Part shown: positions 42,763 through 51,067 of the stretch, piece by piece
How the letters are laid out: every line of letters starts with the position of its first letter
How positions within the stretch are numbered: the first letter of the stretch is position 1
Assembly (NCBI RefSeq): GCF_020886115.1
Contig: NZ_AP025185.1
Location: forward strand, 1,364,001-1,428,000
Source of the DNA: Flavobacterium ammonificans
GTDB lineage: Bacteria; Bacteroidota; Bacteroidia; Flavobacteriales; Flavobacteriaceae
DNA: 64,000 nt
Direction: 5' to 3'
Notes under the pieces: model-generated
What the model saw: the letters and a program-made list of their open reading frames with translations, nothing else
What the model was told of the DNA's origin: nothing
Database searches by the model: none
Made by a program: the position numbers and the translations under genes

Positions 42763-44238
42763 ATGATACAACAAAAAACAATCACAATAATAGGTTCTGG
42801 TTTTTCTTCTTTAGCGGCAGCAAGTTATTTGGCGCAAAGCGGTCATAAAGTAACTGTTTATGAAAAAAATGACAGTATTGGCGGTAGAGCTCGCCAACTC
42901 AAAATCGATGGATTTACCTTTGATATGGGGCCAAGTTGGTACTGGATGCCTGATGTATTTGAACGTTTCTTTGCTGATTTTGGCAAAAAAACGACTGATT
43001 ATTATGAATTAATTAAACTTTCACCTGCATATCGAGTATATTTTGGAGTTGATGAATTCATCGCAATTGCAGATAATTTACCTGAAATTGTTGCTACTTT
43101 TGAATCTATTGAAAAAGGGAGTGGTGCGGTTTTAGAAAAGTTCATGTTGGAAGCGCAATCGAATTATGATATAGCAATTAAAGATTTAGTATATCGCCCT
43201 GGAGTTTCTCCATTGGAATTAATAACAGTGGAAACGGCTAAAAAAGTAGGCCAATTTTTTAGTAACATCAGTCGAGATGTTCGTAATAAATTTAAAAACG
43301 AAAAATTGATTCAAATTTTAGAGTTTCCAGTTCTTTTTCTTGGTGCTAAACCATCGGATACCCCTTCGTTTTATAGTTTTATGAATTTTGCCGACTTTGG
43401 TTTAGGTACTTGGCATCCAAAAACAGGAATGTTTGATGTGGTTCGTGGTATGGAAAGTTTAGCTACCGAATTAGGGGTGAAATTTGTAACTAATGCTGCT
43501 ATTGAAAAAATTATTGTTGAAAATAAAACAGCCAAAGGAATCGTAGTTAATGGAACCGAAATCTATTCGGATGTAGTTTTGAGTGGTGCGGATTACCATC
43601 ATACAGAAACATTACTAGAAGAACAACACCGTGCTTATTCTGAAAAATATTGGGATAGCCGAGTATTTGCTCCTTCTTCATTATTATTTTATGTAGGTTT
43701 CAATAAAAAAATTCAAAACATTTCGCATCACGCTTTGTTTTTTGATACTGATTTTTACCAACATGCTAAAGATATTTATGACGAACCGAGATGGCCTGAT
43801 GAACCATTGTTTTATGCTAATTTCCCATCTTTGACAGATGCTTCAGCAGCACCCGAAGGAATGGAATCTGCTTTCTTTTTAGTTCCCTTAGCCCCAGGAA
43901 TTGAAGATACTGAAGCGTTGCGTAATGAATATTTTGACAAAATTATGGATCGTTTTGAGTCGTTAACACAACAAGAAGTTCGATCTAGCATTATAGTTAA
44001 ACAATCTTTTTGCAAAAATGATTTTGTAAGCGAATACAATTCGTACAAAGGCAATGCATACGGGATGGCTAACACTTTATTGCAAACCGCTTTTTTAAGA
44101 CCCAAATTGAAAAGTAATAAAGTTGGAAACCTGTTTTTTTCAGGACAACTAACCGTACCAGGGCCAGGTGTACCTCCAGCATTAATTTCTGGAAAACTGG
44201 TGTCCGAATTAATTGATAAACAATTTTCAAAAGCATAA
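42763..44238 (+). CDS. crtI: phytoene desaturase
   Basis: 491 residues. FAD-binding GSGFSSLAAASYLAQSGHKV then YEKNDSIGGRARQLKIDG at the start, DMGPSWYWMPDVFERFF, and a C-terminal GNLFFSGQLTVPGPGVPPAL followed by ISGKLVSELI, the CrtI signature. It desaturates phytoene, in this group to lycopene. It ends 1 bp before the crtB start. Confidence 0.96.
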   Translation: MIQQKTITIIGSGFSSLAAASYLAQSGHKVTVYEKNDSIGGRARQLKIDGFTFDMGPSWYWMPDVFERFFADFGKKTTDYYELIKLSPAYRVYFGVDEFIAIADNLPEIVATFESIEKGSGAVLEKFMLEAQSNYDIAIKDLVYRPGVSPLELITVETAKKVGQFFSNISRDVRNKFKNEKLIQILEFPVLFLGAKPSDTPSFYSFMNFADFGLGTWHPKTGMFDVVRGMESLATELGVKFVTNAAIEKIIVENKTAKGIVVNGTEIYSDVVLSGADYHHTETLLEEQHRAYSEKYWDSRVFAPSSLLFYVGFNKKIQNISHHALFFDTDFYQHAKDIYDEPRWPDEPLFYANFPSLTDASAAPEGMESAFFLVPLAPGIEDTEALRNEYFDKIMDRFESLTQQEVRSSIIVKQSFCKNDFVSEYNSYKGNAYGMANTLLQTAFLRPKLKSNKVGNLFFSGQLTVPGPGVPPALISGKLVSELIDKQFSKA

Positions 44239-44239
44239 C

Positions 44240-45079
44240 ATGAAGCAGTTATTTGATGACGTATCTTTTAAATGTAGTAAGCTAGTAACTAAAAATTACA
44301 GCACTTCATTTTCATTAGCAGTCTACATGCTTTCTCCAAGCATAAGAGAAGCCATTTATAGTGTCTACGGATTTGTTCGTTTTGCCGACGAGATTGTAGA
44401 TTCATTTCATGGTTTTGAAAAAGAAACTCTTATTCACGATTTTGAAAAAGAGTATTATAAAGCGTATCATTCTGGAATTAGTTTAAATCCAATTTTAAAT
44501 TCATTTCAATTGACCGTAAAACGCTATAATATTTCAGATGATTTGATTCAAGCATTCTTGAAAAGCATGAAGTTGGATTTGGTTAAATCAGACTACCAAA
44601 CTAAAGAAGAATATGAAGAATACATTTACGGTTCTGCTGATGTGGTAGGCTTAATGTGTTTGAAAGTTTTTGTTGACGGCGATACTAATCAATACAATCT
44701 ACTTAAAGATGAAGCGATGCGATTAGGGTCGGCATTCCAAAAAGTCAATTTCCTTCGCGATTTAAAAGACGATAACTTGGTTCTTAACAGAACTTATTTT
44801 CCAGGTGTGGATTTAAACTCTTTTGATGAGCAGTCTAAAAAAGCAATTATTAATGAAATTGAAGAGGATTTTAAAGTTGCTTTTCAAGGAATTACCAAGT
44901 TGCCAATTGAAGCTAAATTTGGAGTTTATACAGCCTATGTGTATTATAAAAAATTATTAAAAAAGTTAGAGAAAACTCCTAGTGACAAAATTGGCACAGC
45001 AAGAATTCGAGTTTCTAATTATACTAAAGCGGGTTTACTAGCCCAATCTTTTGTTACCTATAAATTAAAATTAGTTTAA
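44240..45079 (+). CDS. crtB: phytoene synthase
   Basis: 279 residues from ATG 44240; an in-frame TTG at 44213 lies within crtI and is unlikely. Asp-rich motifs of squalene/phytoene synthases: GFVRFADEIVDSFHG (first DxxxD) and VNFLRDLKDDNLVLNRTYFP (second). It joins two GGPP molecules to phytoene. Its position between crtI and crtZ makes phytoene rather than squalene the product. Confidence 0.95.
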   Translation: MKQLFDDVSFKCSKLVTKNYSTSFSLAVYMLSPSIREAIYSVYGFVRFADEIVDSFHGFEKETLIHDFEKEYYKAYHSGISLNPILNSFQLTVKRYNISDDLIQAFLKSMKLDLVKSDYQTKEEYEEYIYGSADVVGLMCLKVFVDGDTNQYNLLKDEAMRLGSAFQKVNFLRDLKDDNLVLNRTYFPGVDLNSFDEQSKKAIINEIEEDFKVAFQGITKLPIEAKFGVYTAYVYYKKLLKKLEKTPSDKIGTARIRVSNYTKAGLLAQSFVTYKLKLV

Positions 45080-45097
45080 AATTAAATTATTATTACA

Positions 45098-45547
45098 ATG
45101 AACGAAATCCAGTTTTTTCTGATTTTCCTTGGGACTTTTTTGATTATGGAGTGTGTAACTTGGTGTACACATAAATTTGTAATGCATGGATTTATGTGGT
45201 ATTTTCATGAAGACCATCATCAACCAAAATATGCCAATGTTTTTGAACGTAACGATGTGTTTTTTGTCATTTTTGCTATTCCAAGTATTGCTCTTTTTTA
45301 CTACGGTGTAGGGGGTGGATTGAATTATAAATTCTTTATTGGCTTAGGGATTATGTTTTACGGATTGTGCTATTTCATGATTCATGATGTATTAATTCAT
45401 CAACGATTTAAATGGTTTAAAAATACCAATAACAAATATTTGATTGGATTGAGAAAAGCGCATAAAGTGCATCACAAGCATTTAGGTAAGGAGCACGGTG
45501 AATGTTTTGGAATGTTGTTTGTGCCTTTCAAATATTATAAAATATAA
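45098..45547 (+). CDS. crtZ: beta-carotene hydroxylase (fatty acid hydroxylase superfamily)
   Basis: 149 residues. Four membrane helices with the di-iron His clusters HKFVMH, HEDHH, HDVLIHQRF and HKVHHKH, the CrtZ arrangement. It hydroxylates beta-ionone rings, giving zeaxanthin. No lycopene cyclase (crtY) or GGPP synthase is in the window, so the pathway must be completed elsewhere. Confidence 0.94.
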   Translation: MNEIQFFLIFLGTFLIMECVTWCTHKFVMHGFMWYFHEDHHQPKYANVFERNDVFFVIFAIPSIALFYYGVGGGLNYKFFIGLGIMFYGLCYFMIHDVLIHQRFKWFKNTNNKYLIGLRKAHKVHHKHLGKEHGECFGMLFVPFKYYKI

Positions 45548-45551
45548 TCAT

Positions 45552-46013
45552 ATGAAAGTATATTCATTAAAAGCAGAACAGTTTGTTAATGCCAGTATTC
45601 AAGAATGTTGGTCTTTTTTTTCAAATCCAAGAAATTTACAAAAAATCACACCAACTGATATGGGATTTGAAATCACTGATTTTGATGAAAAAAGTATGTA
45701 TGCGGGACAAATTATACAATATAAAGTTTCTCCACTTTTTGGAATTAAATTAAGTTGGATGACTGTTATAACTGTTGTAAAGGAGGAAAGTTATTTTGTA
45801 GACGAACAGCGTTTCGGACCTTATACACTTTGGCATCACAAGCATTTTTTTGAAGAAAAAGACAATGGAGTCCTTATGACAGACTTGATTCATTATGCCT
45901 TACCATTAGGTTTTTTGGGTAGAATCATGAATGCTTTGATAGTGAAAAACAAACTAAAATCCATTTTTAACTACCGAACAATCAAAGTAGACGAATTATT
46001 TAATGCAAAATAA
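45552..46013 (+). CDS. SRPBCC-family (polyketide cyclase-like) protein
   Basis: 153 residues from ATG 45552, 4 bp after crtZ. SLKAEQFVNASIQECWSFFS, then NPRNLQKITPTDMGFEITD and a later RFGPYTLWHHKHFFEE, match the ligand-binding SRPBCC proteins that accompany photolyase and photoreceptor genes in many bacteria. The ligand is unknown. The stop overlaps the photolyase start (TAATG). Confidence 0.88.
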   Translation: MKVYSLKAEQFVNASIQECWSFFSNPRNLQKITPTDMGFEITDFDEKSMYAGQIIQYKVSPLFGIKLSWMTVITVVKEESYFVDEQRFGPYTLWHHKHFFEEKDNGVLMTDLIHYALPLGFLGRIMNALIVKNKLKSIFNYRTIKVDELFNAK

Positions 46014-47308
46014 TGACTAAACAAGAAGTTGTTTTTTTTTGGTTTCGACGTGATTTACGTTTGGAAGATAATGTAGGTTTGTTCCATGCTTTACAATCAA
46101 AATATCCAGTAATTCCATTATTTATTTTTGACGAAACTATTTTGGAACGTTTACCAAAAAATGATCCAAGAGTTGGTTTTATTCACGAATCACTTTCTAA
46201 AATTCATCTTAAATTACAAGAAACAGCTAGTTCTCTTTTGGTTCTTAAGGGAAAGCCTGAATTAGTTTGGGAAGCATTACTTCAAGAGTATGCCATTCAA
46301 GAAGTAGTTTGGAATAAAGATTACGAACCCAATGCCATGCAACGTGATGCAGCGGTAACTGATATTCTTCAATCAAATGGAGTAGAAGTAGCGACCTATA
46401 AAGATCAAGTCATTTTTGAAAAAGAAGAAATTGTCAAATCAGATGGGTTACCCTATACTGTATACACTCCCTTTAAAAATAAATGGTTGGAAAAATACAA
46501 AACTATAGCACCAGTTATTGAATACGATGCTAGTCCGTATTTTTCTAATTTTTTCAAAAGTAAATTAGATGTTCTTTCTTTGGAAGAAATTGGTTTTGCT
46601 CCAAGTTCGATTAAAGTAAAACCTCACAATTTAAAATTGGTTGCTACCTATCACGAAACAAGAGATTTTCCAGCTTTAGATAGCACATCTTATTTGTCAC
46701 CTCATTTGCGTTTTGGAACCGTTAGTGTTCGTAAATTAGTCAATTGGGCGGTACGTAAAAATGATGTTTTTTTGAGTGAATTGATATGGAGAGAATTTTT
46801 CATGCAAATTTTATATCATTTTCCTAAAGTTCAAAATAAGAATTTTAAGTCGGCTTACGATGGTATTCAATGGCGCAATGACGAATCTGAATTCAAGCGT
46901 TGGTGTGAGGGTAGAACAGGATATCCAATGGTAGATGCTGGAATGCGTCAGCTCAACGAAACGGGTTATATGCACAATCGAGTTCGTATGGTAGTCGCAA
47001 GTTTTCTATGCAAGCATTTATTAATCGAATGGCAGTGGGGCGAAGCCTATTTTGCTGAAAAGTTATTAGATTACGAAATGGCATCTAATGTTGGAAATTG
47101 GCAGTGGGCAGCTGGAACTGGTTGTGATGCAGCTCCTTATTTTAGAGTTTTTAATCCTGAAATTCAGCAGAAAAAATTTGACGAAAAGGGAATTTATATT
47201 CGACAGTGGGTTAAAGAATTTGATTTGGGTTATGACCAACCTATGGTAGATCATGCTATGGCTAGAGATCGCGCTATTGCGACTTATAAAGCAGGGATTC
47301 TAAAATAG
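46013..47308 (+). CDS. phr: cryptochrome/deoxyribodipyrimidine photolyase family protein
   Basis: 431 residues. N-terminal antenna domain (FFWFRRDLRLEDNVGLFHAL) and C-terminal FAD domain: SYLSPHLRFGTVSVRKLVNW, ELIWREFFMQILYHFP, RTGYPMVDAGMRQLNETGYM, and NVGNWQWAAGTGCDAAPYFR. It repairs UV-made pyrimidine dimers using blue light; the class I CPD type is most likely. Coupled to the SRPBCC gene; the last gene of the photoreceptor operon. Confidence 0.95.
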   Translation: MTKQEVVFFWFRRDLRLEDNVGLFHALQSKYPVIPLFIFDETILERLPKNDPRVGFIHESLSKIHLKLQETASSLLVLKGKPELVWEALLQEYAIQEVVWNKDYEPNAMQRDAAVTDILQSNGVEVATYKDQVIFEKEEIVKSDGLPYTVYTPFKNKWLEKYKTIAPVIEYDASPYFSNFFKSKLDVLSLEEIGFAPSSIKVKPHNLKLVATYHETRDFPALDSTSYLSPHLRFGTVSVRKLVNWAVRKNDVFLSELIWREFFMQILYHFPKVQNKNFKSAYDGIQWRNDESEFKRWCEGRTGYPMVDAGMRQLNETGYMHNRVRMVVASFLCKHLLIEWQWGEAYFAEKLLDYEMASNVGNWQWAAGTGCDAAPYFRVFNPEIQQKKFDEKGIYIRQWVKEFDLGYDQPMVDHAMARDRAIATYKAGILK

Positions 47309-47320
47309 CTTTATAAAAAA

Positions 47321-47355
47321 AACTCCCGAAAACTGTTTTTAGTAATTCGGGAGTT
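47321..47355 (-). terminator. terminator of folE
   Basis: AACTCCCGAA pairs with TTCGGGAGTT (15-base loop). The T-run lies on the minus-strand side only, so it ends the folE operon rather than the photolyase transcript. Confidence 0.8.
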
Positions 47356-47390
47356 CCAACCTAACTCTAACCTAAAAAACAACTAATATA

Positions 47391-47990
47391 TTAACTCAAT
47401 TTACTTGTAATTAAGCTAATAAACTCTTTACGCGTTTTGTCTTTTTCAAAAGCTCCAGTAAACGATGAAGTGGTTGTAACTGAATTCTGTTTTTGAATGC
47501 CACGCATTTGCATACACATGTGTTGTGCTTCTATAACTACCGCTACACCAAGGGGTTCTAATGCCTCTTGAATACAACATTTAATTTGATCTGTCAAACG
47601 TTCTTGAACTTGCATTCTTCTTGCAAATGCATCAACGATTCTAGGGATTTTACTTAAGCCAACAATTTTCCCGTTGGGAATATAGGCTACATGTGCTTTC
47701 CCAAAGAAAGGCAACATATGGTGCTCACACATAGAATACACTTCAATGTCTTTCACCACAATCATTTGTTGATGGTCTTCAGTAAACAAGGCTGATTTTA
47801 ATATTTCTAATGGATCTAGTTCGTAACCATGAGTTAAATATTGCATCGCTTTTGCTACTCGTTCAGGTGTTTTCTCTAATCCTTCGCGCGTAACATCTTC
47901 TCCTAAATTTTCAATAATCGTTTTATAATTATTAGAAAGTAGTTCAGTAACCTCAGTATTGTATTGTTCTATTTTTTCGTAATTTTTCAT
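47391..47990 (-). CDS. folE: GTP cyclohydrolase I
   Basis: 199 residues. Zinc and active-site motifs [20 protein letters not shown] (about 107-126) and [17 protein letters not shown] (about 153-169). It makes dihydroneopterin triphosphate for folates or other pterins. It is last in the TetR-like operon facing the photolyase; pterin or folate antenna cofactors of photolyase give a reason for this link. Such folE copies are often extra, so it may be stress-induced; whether another exists is not visible here. Confidence 0.95.
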   Translation of the reverse strand: MKNYEKIEQYNTEVTELLSNNYKTIIENLGEDVTREGLEKTPERVAKAMQYLTHGYELDPLEILKSALFTEDHQQMIVVKDIEVYSMCEHHMLPFFGKAHVAYIPNGKIVGLSKIPRIVDAFARRMQVQERLTDQIKCCIQEALEPLGVAVVIEAQHMCMQMRGIQKQNSVTTTSSFTGAFEKDKTRKEFISLITSKLS

Positions 47991-48014
47991 GTAAATTGAT
48001 GTAGGGATATTTAA

Positions 48015-48698
48015 TTATATTTTAAAACTGACAATACCGTAATCCATTTCAAAAATTTGTCCGGAAATTGATTTTGCTTTTTCTGAAATCAAGAAATCTG
48101 CCATTTCAGCTACTTCTTGTGGCTGTAAATAGCCTTTCATAGGATGGCGTTCTACCATATTTTCTTTCATTCGGTCGTTTCTTAAAATCCCTGCAGCCAA
48201 TGTGGTTTCGGTAATCGTTGGTGCAATAGCATTGATACGAATACTAGATGCTAATTCTGCACCAAGAGATTTAACTAATCCTTCTACACCCGCTTTTGCT
48301 GTTGCAATACTGGCATGAAAAGGCATTCCTAATTTAGCTGCCACGGTACTAAACAATAGGATAGAAGGTTGGTTTCCCTTTTTCAAAGCAGCTAAGTATT
48401 TTTGAATCACTTTTACTGCTCCAATTACATTGATTTCAAAGTCATTTCTAAAATCATCAATACTTAAGCTACCAATTGGTTTTAAAGTAATAGATCCTGG
48501 ACAGTAAATCAAAGTGTCCAAACTTTCGATTTCTGGTAATGCATCTTGCAATACATCTAAACTGAAATGTACTAGATTTGGATGGCTCATTTCAGGAGCA
48601 GTACGACTGATTGTATACACCTTATTTTTTTCCAATTGTTGTAACAAAATGGCATTACCAATTCCTTTACTTCCTCCAACTATGAGTATATTTTTCAT
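48015..48698 (-). CDS. short-chain dehydrogenase/reductase
   Basis: 227 residues. NAD(P)-binding IVGGSKGIGNAIL, NNAG-equivalent IYCPGSITLKPIG, catalytic Ser in LLFSTVAAKLGMPF. The usual Y-x3-K Tyr-Lys pair is not plain here: the expected segment reads PFHASIATAKAGVEGLVKSL, with Ser-Ile-Ala-Thr-Ala-Lys and no Tyr. So the activity may differ from classic SDRs. It lies 24 bp before folE and 12 bp after TIGR03643. Confidence 0.88.
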   Translation of the reverse strand: MKNILIVGGSKGIGNAILLQQLEKNKVYTISRTAPEMSHPNLVHFSLDVLQDALPEIESLDTLIYCPGSITLKPIGSLSIDDFRNDFEINVIGAVKVIQKYLAALKKGNQPSILLFSTVAAKLGMPFHASIATAKAGVEGLVKSLGAELASSIRINAIAPTITETTLAAGILRNDRMKENMVERHPMKGYLQPQEVAEMADFLISEKAKSISGQIFEMDYGIVSFKI

Positions 48699-48710
48699 TA
48701 ATTAAATTAT

Positions 48711-48989
48711 TTATCGTTTTGCTATTTTGTTGTTGTTTATTTGTCTTTGGCGCGTACATTTAAAACGGCCTTCTCTAAAATCGCGTAATTTTTCATGTTT
48801 GGTTTTTCTACCCTGAACTCTTGCACGCCACATTCTAAAACTTGAAGGTTTCATCTCGGCACGCATTAAGTCAATAACTTCTTGTTCTTTTAAACCAAAC
48901 TGCAGTAAAATGGCATCAAAAGTTGTTCGGTCTTCCCAAGCCATTTCAATGATGCGGTCTTTATCGATATCAGTTAATTCTCTTTTCAT
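48711..48989 (-). CDS. TIGR03643 (DUF2805) small protein
   Basis: 92 residues, basic. LTDIDKDRIIEMAWEDRTTF, then DAILLQFGLKEQEVIDLMRA and SFRMWRARVQGRKTKH, match TIGR03643. The helical N-terminal part resembles a helix-turn-helix, and the Arg/Lys-rich end suits nucleic acid binding. The function is unknown; the family often accompanies folE, SDR and photolyase genes. One base overlaps with the ABC1 gene. Confidence 0.9.
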   Translation of the reverse strand: MKRELTDIDKDRIIEMAWEDRTTFDAILLQFGLKEQEVIDLMRAEMKPSSFRMWRARVQGRKTKHEKLRDFREGRFKCTRQRQINNNKIAKR

Positions 48990-50296
48990 TAGCTATATTT
49001 CTGATAGTTATGTACTACAATCTCAGCTTTTAAATCAAATAGTAAGTTGTACAAACCAAAGAAGGTTCTGTTCATGTAGATAAAATGTTTAGATCCACGA
49101 TTTCCATTCATTTTTCTAAGATTGGTATCATTGGCAAAACGCTCTCCTAATTGTGCTATTTTTTCAAAAAACATTTCGTCAGAAAAATCAAAAGTTTCCG
49201 ATTGAAAAGGCTTAGTAAATAATGTTAGCAAGTCATAGAACATGGAAGTAAAATAAGCTACTTCTTCAGGAGTATCATCAATACGTAAAATTTCTAATTC
49301 GAATAATTTTTCGTTAAAAAGCACTTGATTATCAATGACCTCTTTTTTAATTAACTCAAAATAAGGCGTGTAAAACTCTTTTGGAATGGCTTTCATACAT
49401 CCAAAATCTAGAGCAATTAGCTCATTATTTTCGTTAACTAAGAAATTTCCTGGATGAGGGTCGGCATGCACTTTGCGCAAGACATGTATTTGATACATAT
49501 AAAAATCCCATAATGCTTGTCCTAACTGATTTCCAATTTCACCATTGGTATTTTCCTTCGTAAACTCAGACAAGTGTAATCCTGTCATCCAATCCATAGT
49601 AATTATTTTCTCAGAAGAATAGTCACTGTAATAGTTTGGAAAAACCAAGTGATTTATTTTAGAACAAGCCGCTACGATTTCCTGACTTTGTTTTAGTTCT
49701 AATAAATAGTTGGTTTCTTCAATTAACTTGTCTTCAACTTCTTTGAAATATTTATCTGAATCTTTGCCTTGTAAATTAAACATTCGAATAGCAATTGGTT
49801 TCACCAAAGCCAAATCAGAAGAAATACTATTTGCCACTCCTGGATACTGGATTTTTACGGCCAATTTTTTACCATCTTTAACTGCCAAATGGACTTGACC
49901 AATACTCGCTGCATTGACTGAGTTTGGATTGAACTCGTCAAAGATTTCATAAGGTGTTTTGCCTAAATTCGATTTGAATGTTTTTAACACTAAAGGTGCT
50001 GAAAGTGGCGGAACTGAAAATTGAGACAATGAAAATTTTTCCACATAGGCTTGAGGAAGGAAACTTTTATCCATACTCAACATCTGTGCTACTTTCAAGG
50101 CGCTTCCTTTCAAACTTTTCAGTCCATCATAAATATCCTCAGCGTTATCTTCATTTAATTTATCACGATTGAGTGAAGGATTCACTACTTTTTCGCCATA
50201 ATATTTTAAATAATTAACACCTACTTTGGCACCTGTTTGTACTAATTTACTAGCACGTTGGATTTTAGAAGTAGGAATATAATCAATAGTTTTCAT
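48989..50296 (-). CDS. ABC1/UbiB-family atypical kinase
   Basis: 435 residues. The family's KxGQ motif reads GSALKVAQMLSM (Ala in place of Gly). Then AASIGQVHLAVKDGKKLAVK (nucleotide-binding Lys), ETNYLLELKQ, VHADPHPGNFLVNENNELIA (catalytic loop) and LDFGCMK (metal site). UbiB-type proteins support quinone or isoprenoid lipid metabolism. No ubiquinone genes are near; the tie here is to a pigment and light-stress block. Directly follows the TetR-like gene (no gap). Confidence 0.9.
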   Translation of the reverse strand: MKTIDYIPTSKIQRASKLVQTGAKVGVNYLKYYGEKVVNPSLNRDKLNEDNAEDIYDGLKSLKGSALKVAQMLSMDKSFLPQAYVEKFSLSQFSVPPLSAPLVLKTFKSNLGKTPYEIFDEFNPNSVNAASIGQVHLAVKDGKKLAVKIQYPGVANSISSDLALVKPIAIRMFNLQGKDSDKYFKEVEDKLIEETNYLLELKQSQEIVAACSKINHLVFPNYYSDYSSEKIITMDWMTGLHLSEFTKENTNGEIGNQLGQALWDFYMYQIHVLRKVHADPHPGNFLVNENNELIALDFGCMKAIPKEFYTPYFELIKKEVIDNQVLFNEKLFELEILRIDDTPEEVAYFTSMFYDLLTLFTKPFQSETFDFSDEMFFEKIAQLGERFANDTNLRKMNGNRGSKHFIYMNRTFFGLYNLLFDLKAEIVVHNYQKYS

Positions 50297-50956
50297 TTAG
50301 TTGTGTTGTATTTTTTCTTTAAAAAGAAATTTCCCGAAATCAATTAGACTTTCTAACGGAGCAGTATTCATTAATTCAAACGACGCCTTCACGGATTTTT
50401 CAATATAGATGTCTGTTTTTTCAAATGCAGCTGAAGTGTCGTCCAGCCAAAACTTTAATGTCATTAACAACTGAATCCAAGCTGATTCTTGCAACGCCTT
50501 TTCCTGGATGTCTTGAAAACGTTCTTGTTTCAATCGGTATTCATCCGAAATAATAGAACTAACAAAGTCTTTGAAACCATTTCTCAAACCGCTTAGTTGC
50601 ATTAATCCTTTTAGCATAGTGCTATTTTCTTTTAAGCTAAGGACTACATAACTTCTGTTTGCCGTCAGTAATTCAAAGAAGGTGAAGTAAAAACTAAGCA
50701 TTTTACTTTTCATATCGTAGTATTCGTAATCTTTATCTTTTTCTAATAATTCAATTGTCTTAGATAGAAATTGATTGAACACTTCCTTCTCAATTCCTTC
50801 CATACCGCCAAAAAATGTATAGAATTCAGCTTCTGTAAATCCATTTTCTTTTGCAAAATGAAATACTGATTTAGGTTTTGAATTGTGCTCTAAAGTACTT
50901 TGCATATAGAATGAAATTACTTTTTCTTTAGTTAGAGTAGATTTTTTAGTAGCCAT
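50297..50956 (-). CDS. TetR-like transcriptional regulator
   Basis: 219 residues, all helical. KEKVISFYMQSTLEHNSKPK and VFHFAKENGFTEAEFYTFFG form a TetR-type DNA-binding domain; the rest is a ligand domain (FYFTFFELLTANRSYVVLSL). Effector unknown. It heads the minus operon (TetR-like, ABC1, TIGR03643, SDR, folE) and diverges from the TIGR01777 gene across an inverted repeat, so it may control both directions. Confidence 0.85.
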   Translation of the reverse strand: MATKKSTLTKEKVISFYMQSTLEHNSKPKSVFHFAKENGFTEAEFYTFFGGMEGIEKEVFNQFLSKTIELLEKDKDYEYYDMKSKMLSFYFTFFELLTANRSYVVLSLKENSTMLKGLMQLSGLRNGFKDFVSSIISDEYRLKQERFQDIQEKALQESAWIQLLMTLKFWLDDTSAAFEKTDIYIEKSVKASFELMNTAPLESLIDFGKFLFKEKIQHN

Positions 50957-50994
50957 TTTGATTGCTTTTCAAATTAGAGCATAAAGATACAAAA

Positions 50995-51024
50995 TGTTTA
51001 ACAATATTGTAATAAAGTTAAACA
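50995..51024. promoter_or_regulatory. inverted-repeat operator between the TetR-like operon and TIGR01777 gene
   Basis: TGTTTAAC (50995-51002) and GTTAAACA (51017-51024), perfect 8-bp arms with a 14-bp spacer that itself continues ACAATATTGT, a 10-bp palindrome (51001-51010). It is central between divergent genes. Either the TetR-like protein or the CarH-type regulator could bind, since TGTTTAA also occurs at the CarH promoter. Confidence 0.62.
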
Positions 51025-51035
51025 AAATATTTTCA

Positions 51036-51043
51036 TATATTTG
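51036..51043 (+). promoter_or_regulatory. -7 box of the TIGR01777 gene
   Basis: TATATTTG, 24 bp before the ATG. The operator at 50995-51024 covers the -33 region, which has no clear TTG at normal spacing, as in a regulated promoter. Confidence 0.6.
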
Positions 51044-51067
51044 TATTAAAATAATTCAAACCACATT

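Noticed and set aside
44213..44239. TTG extension of crtB inside crtI
   Set aside because: The ATG at 44240 gives the normal phytoene synthase start and a 1-bp gap.
45498..45551. ATG extension of the SRPBCC gene inside crtZ
   Set aside because: The extra residues are out of character (Cys-rich, not family-like); ATG 45552 follows crtZ by 4 bp.
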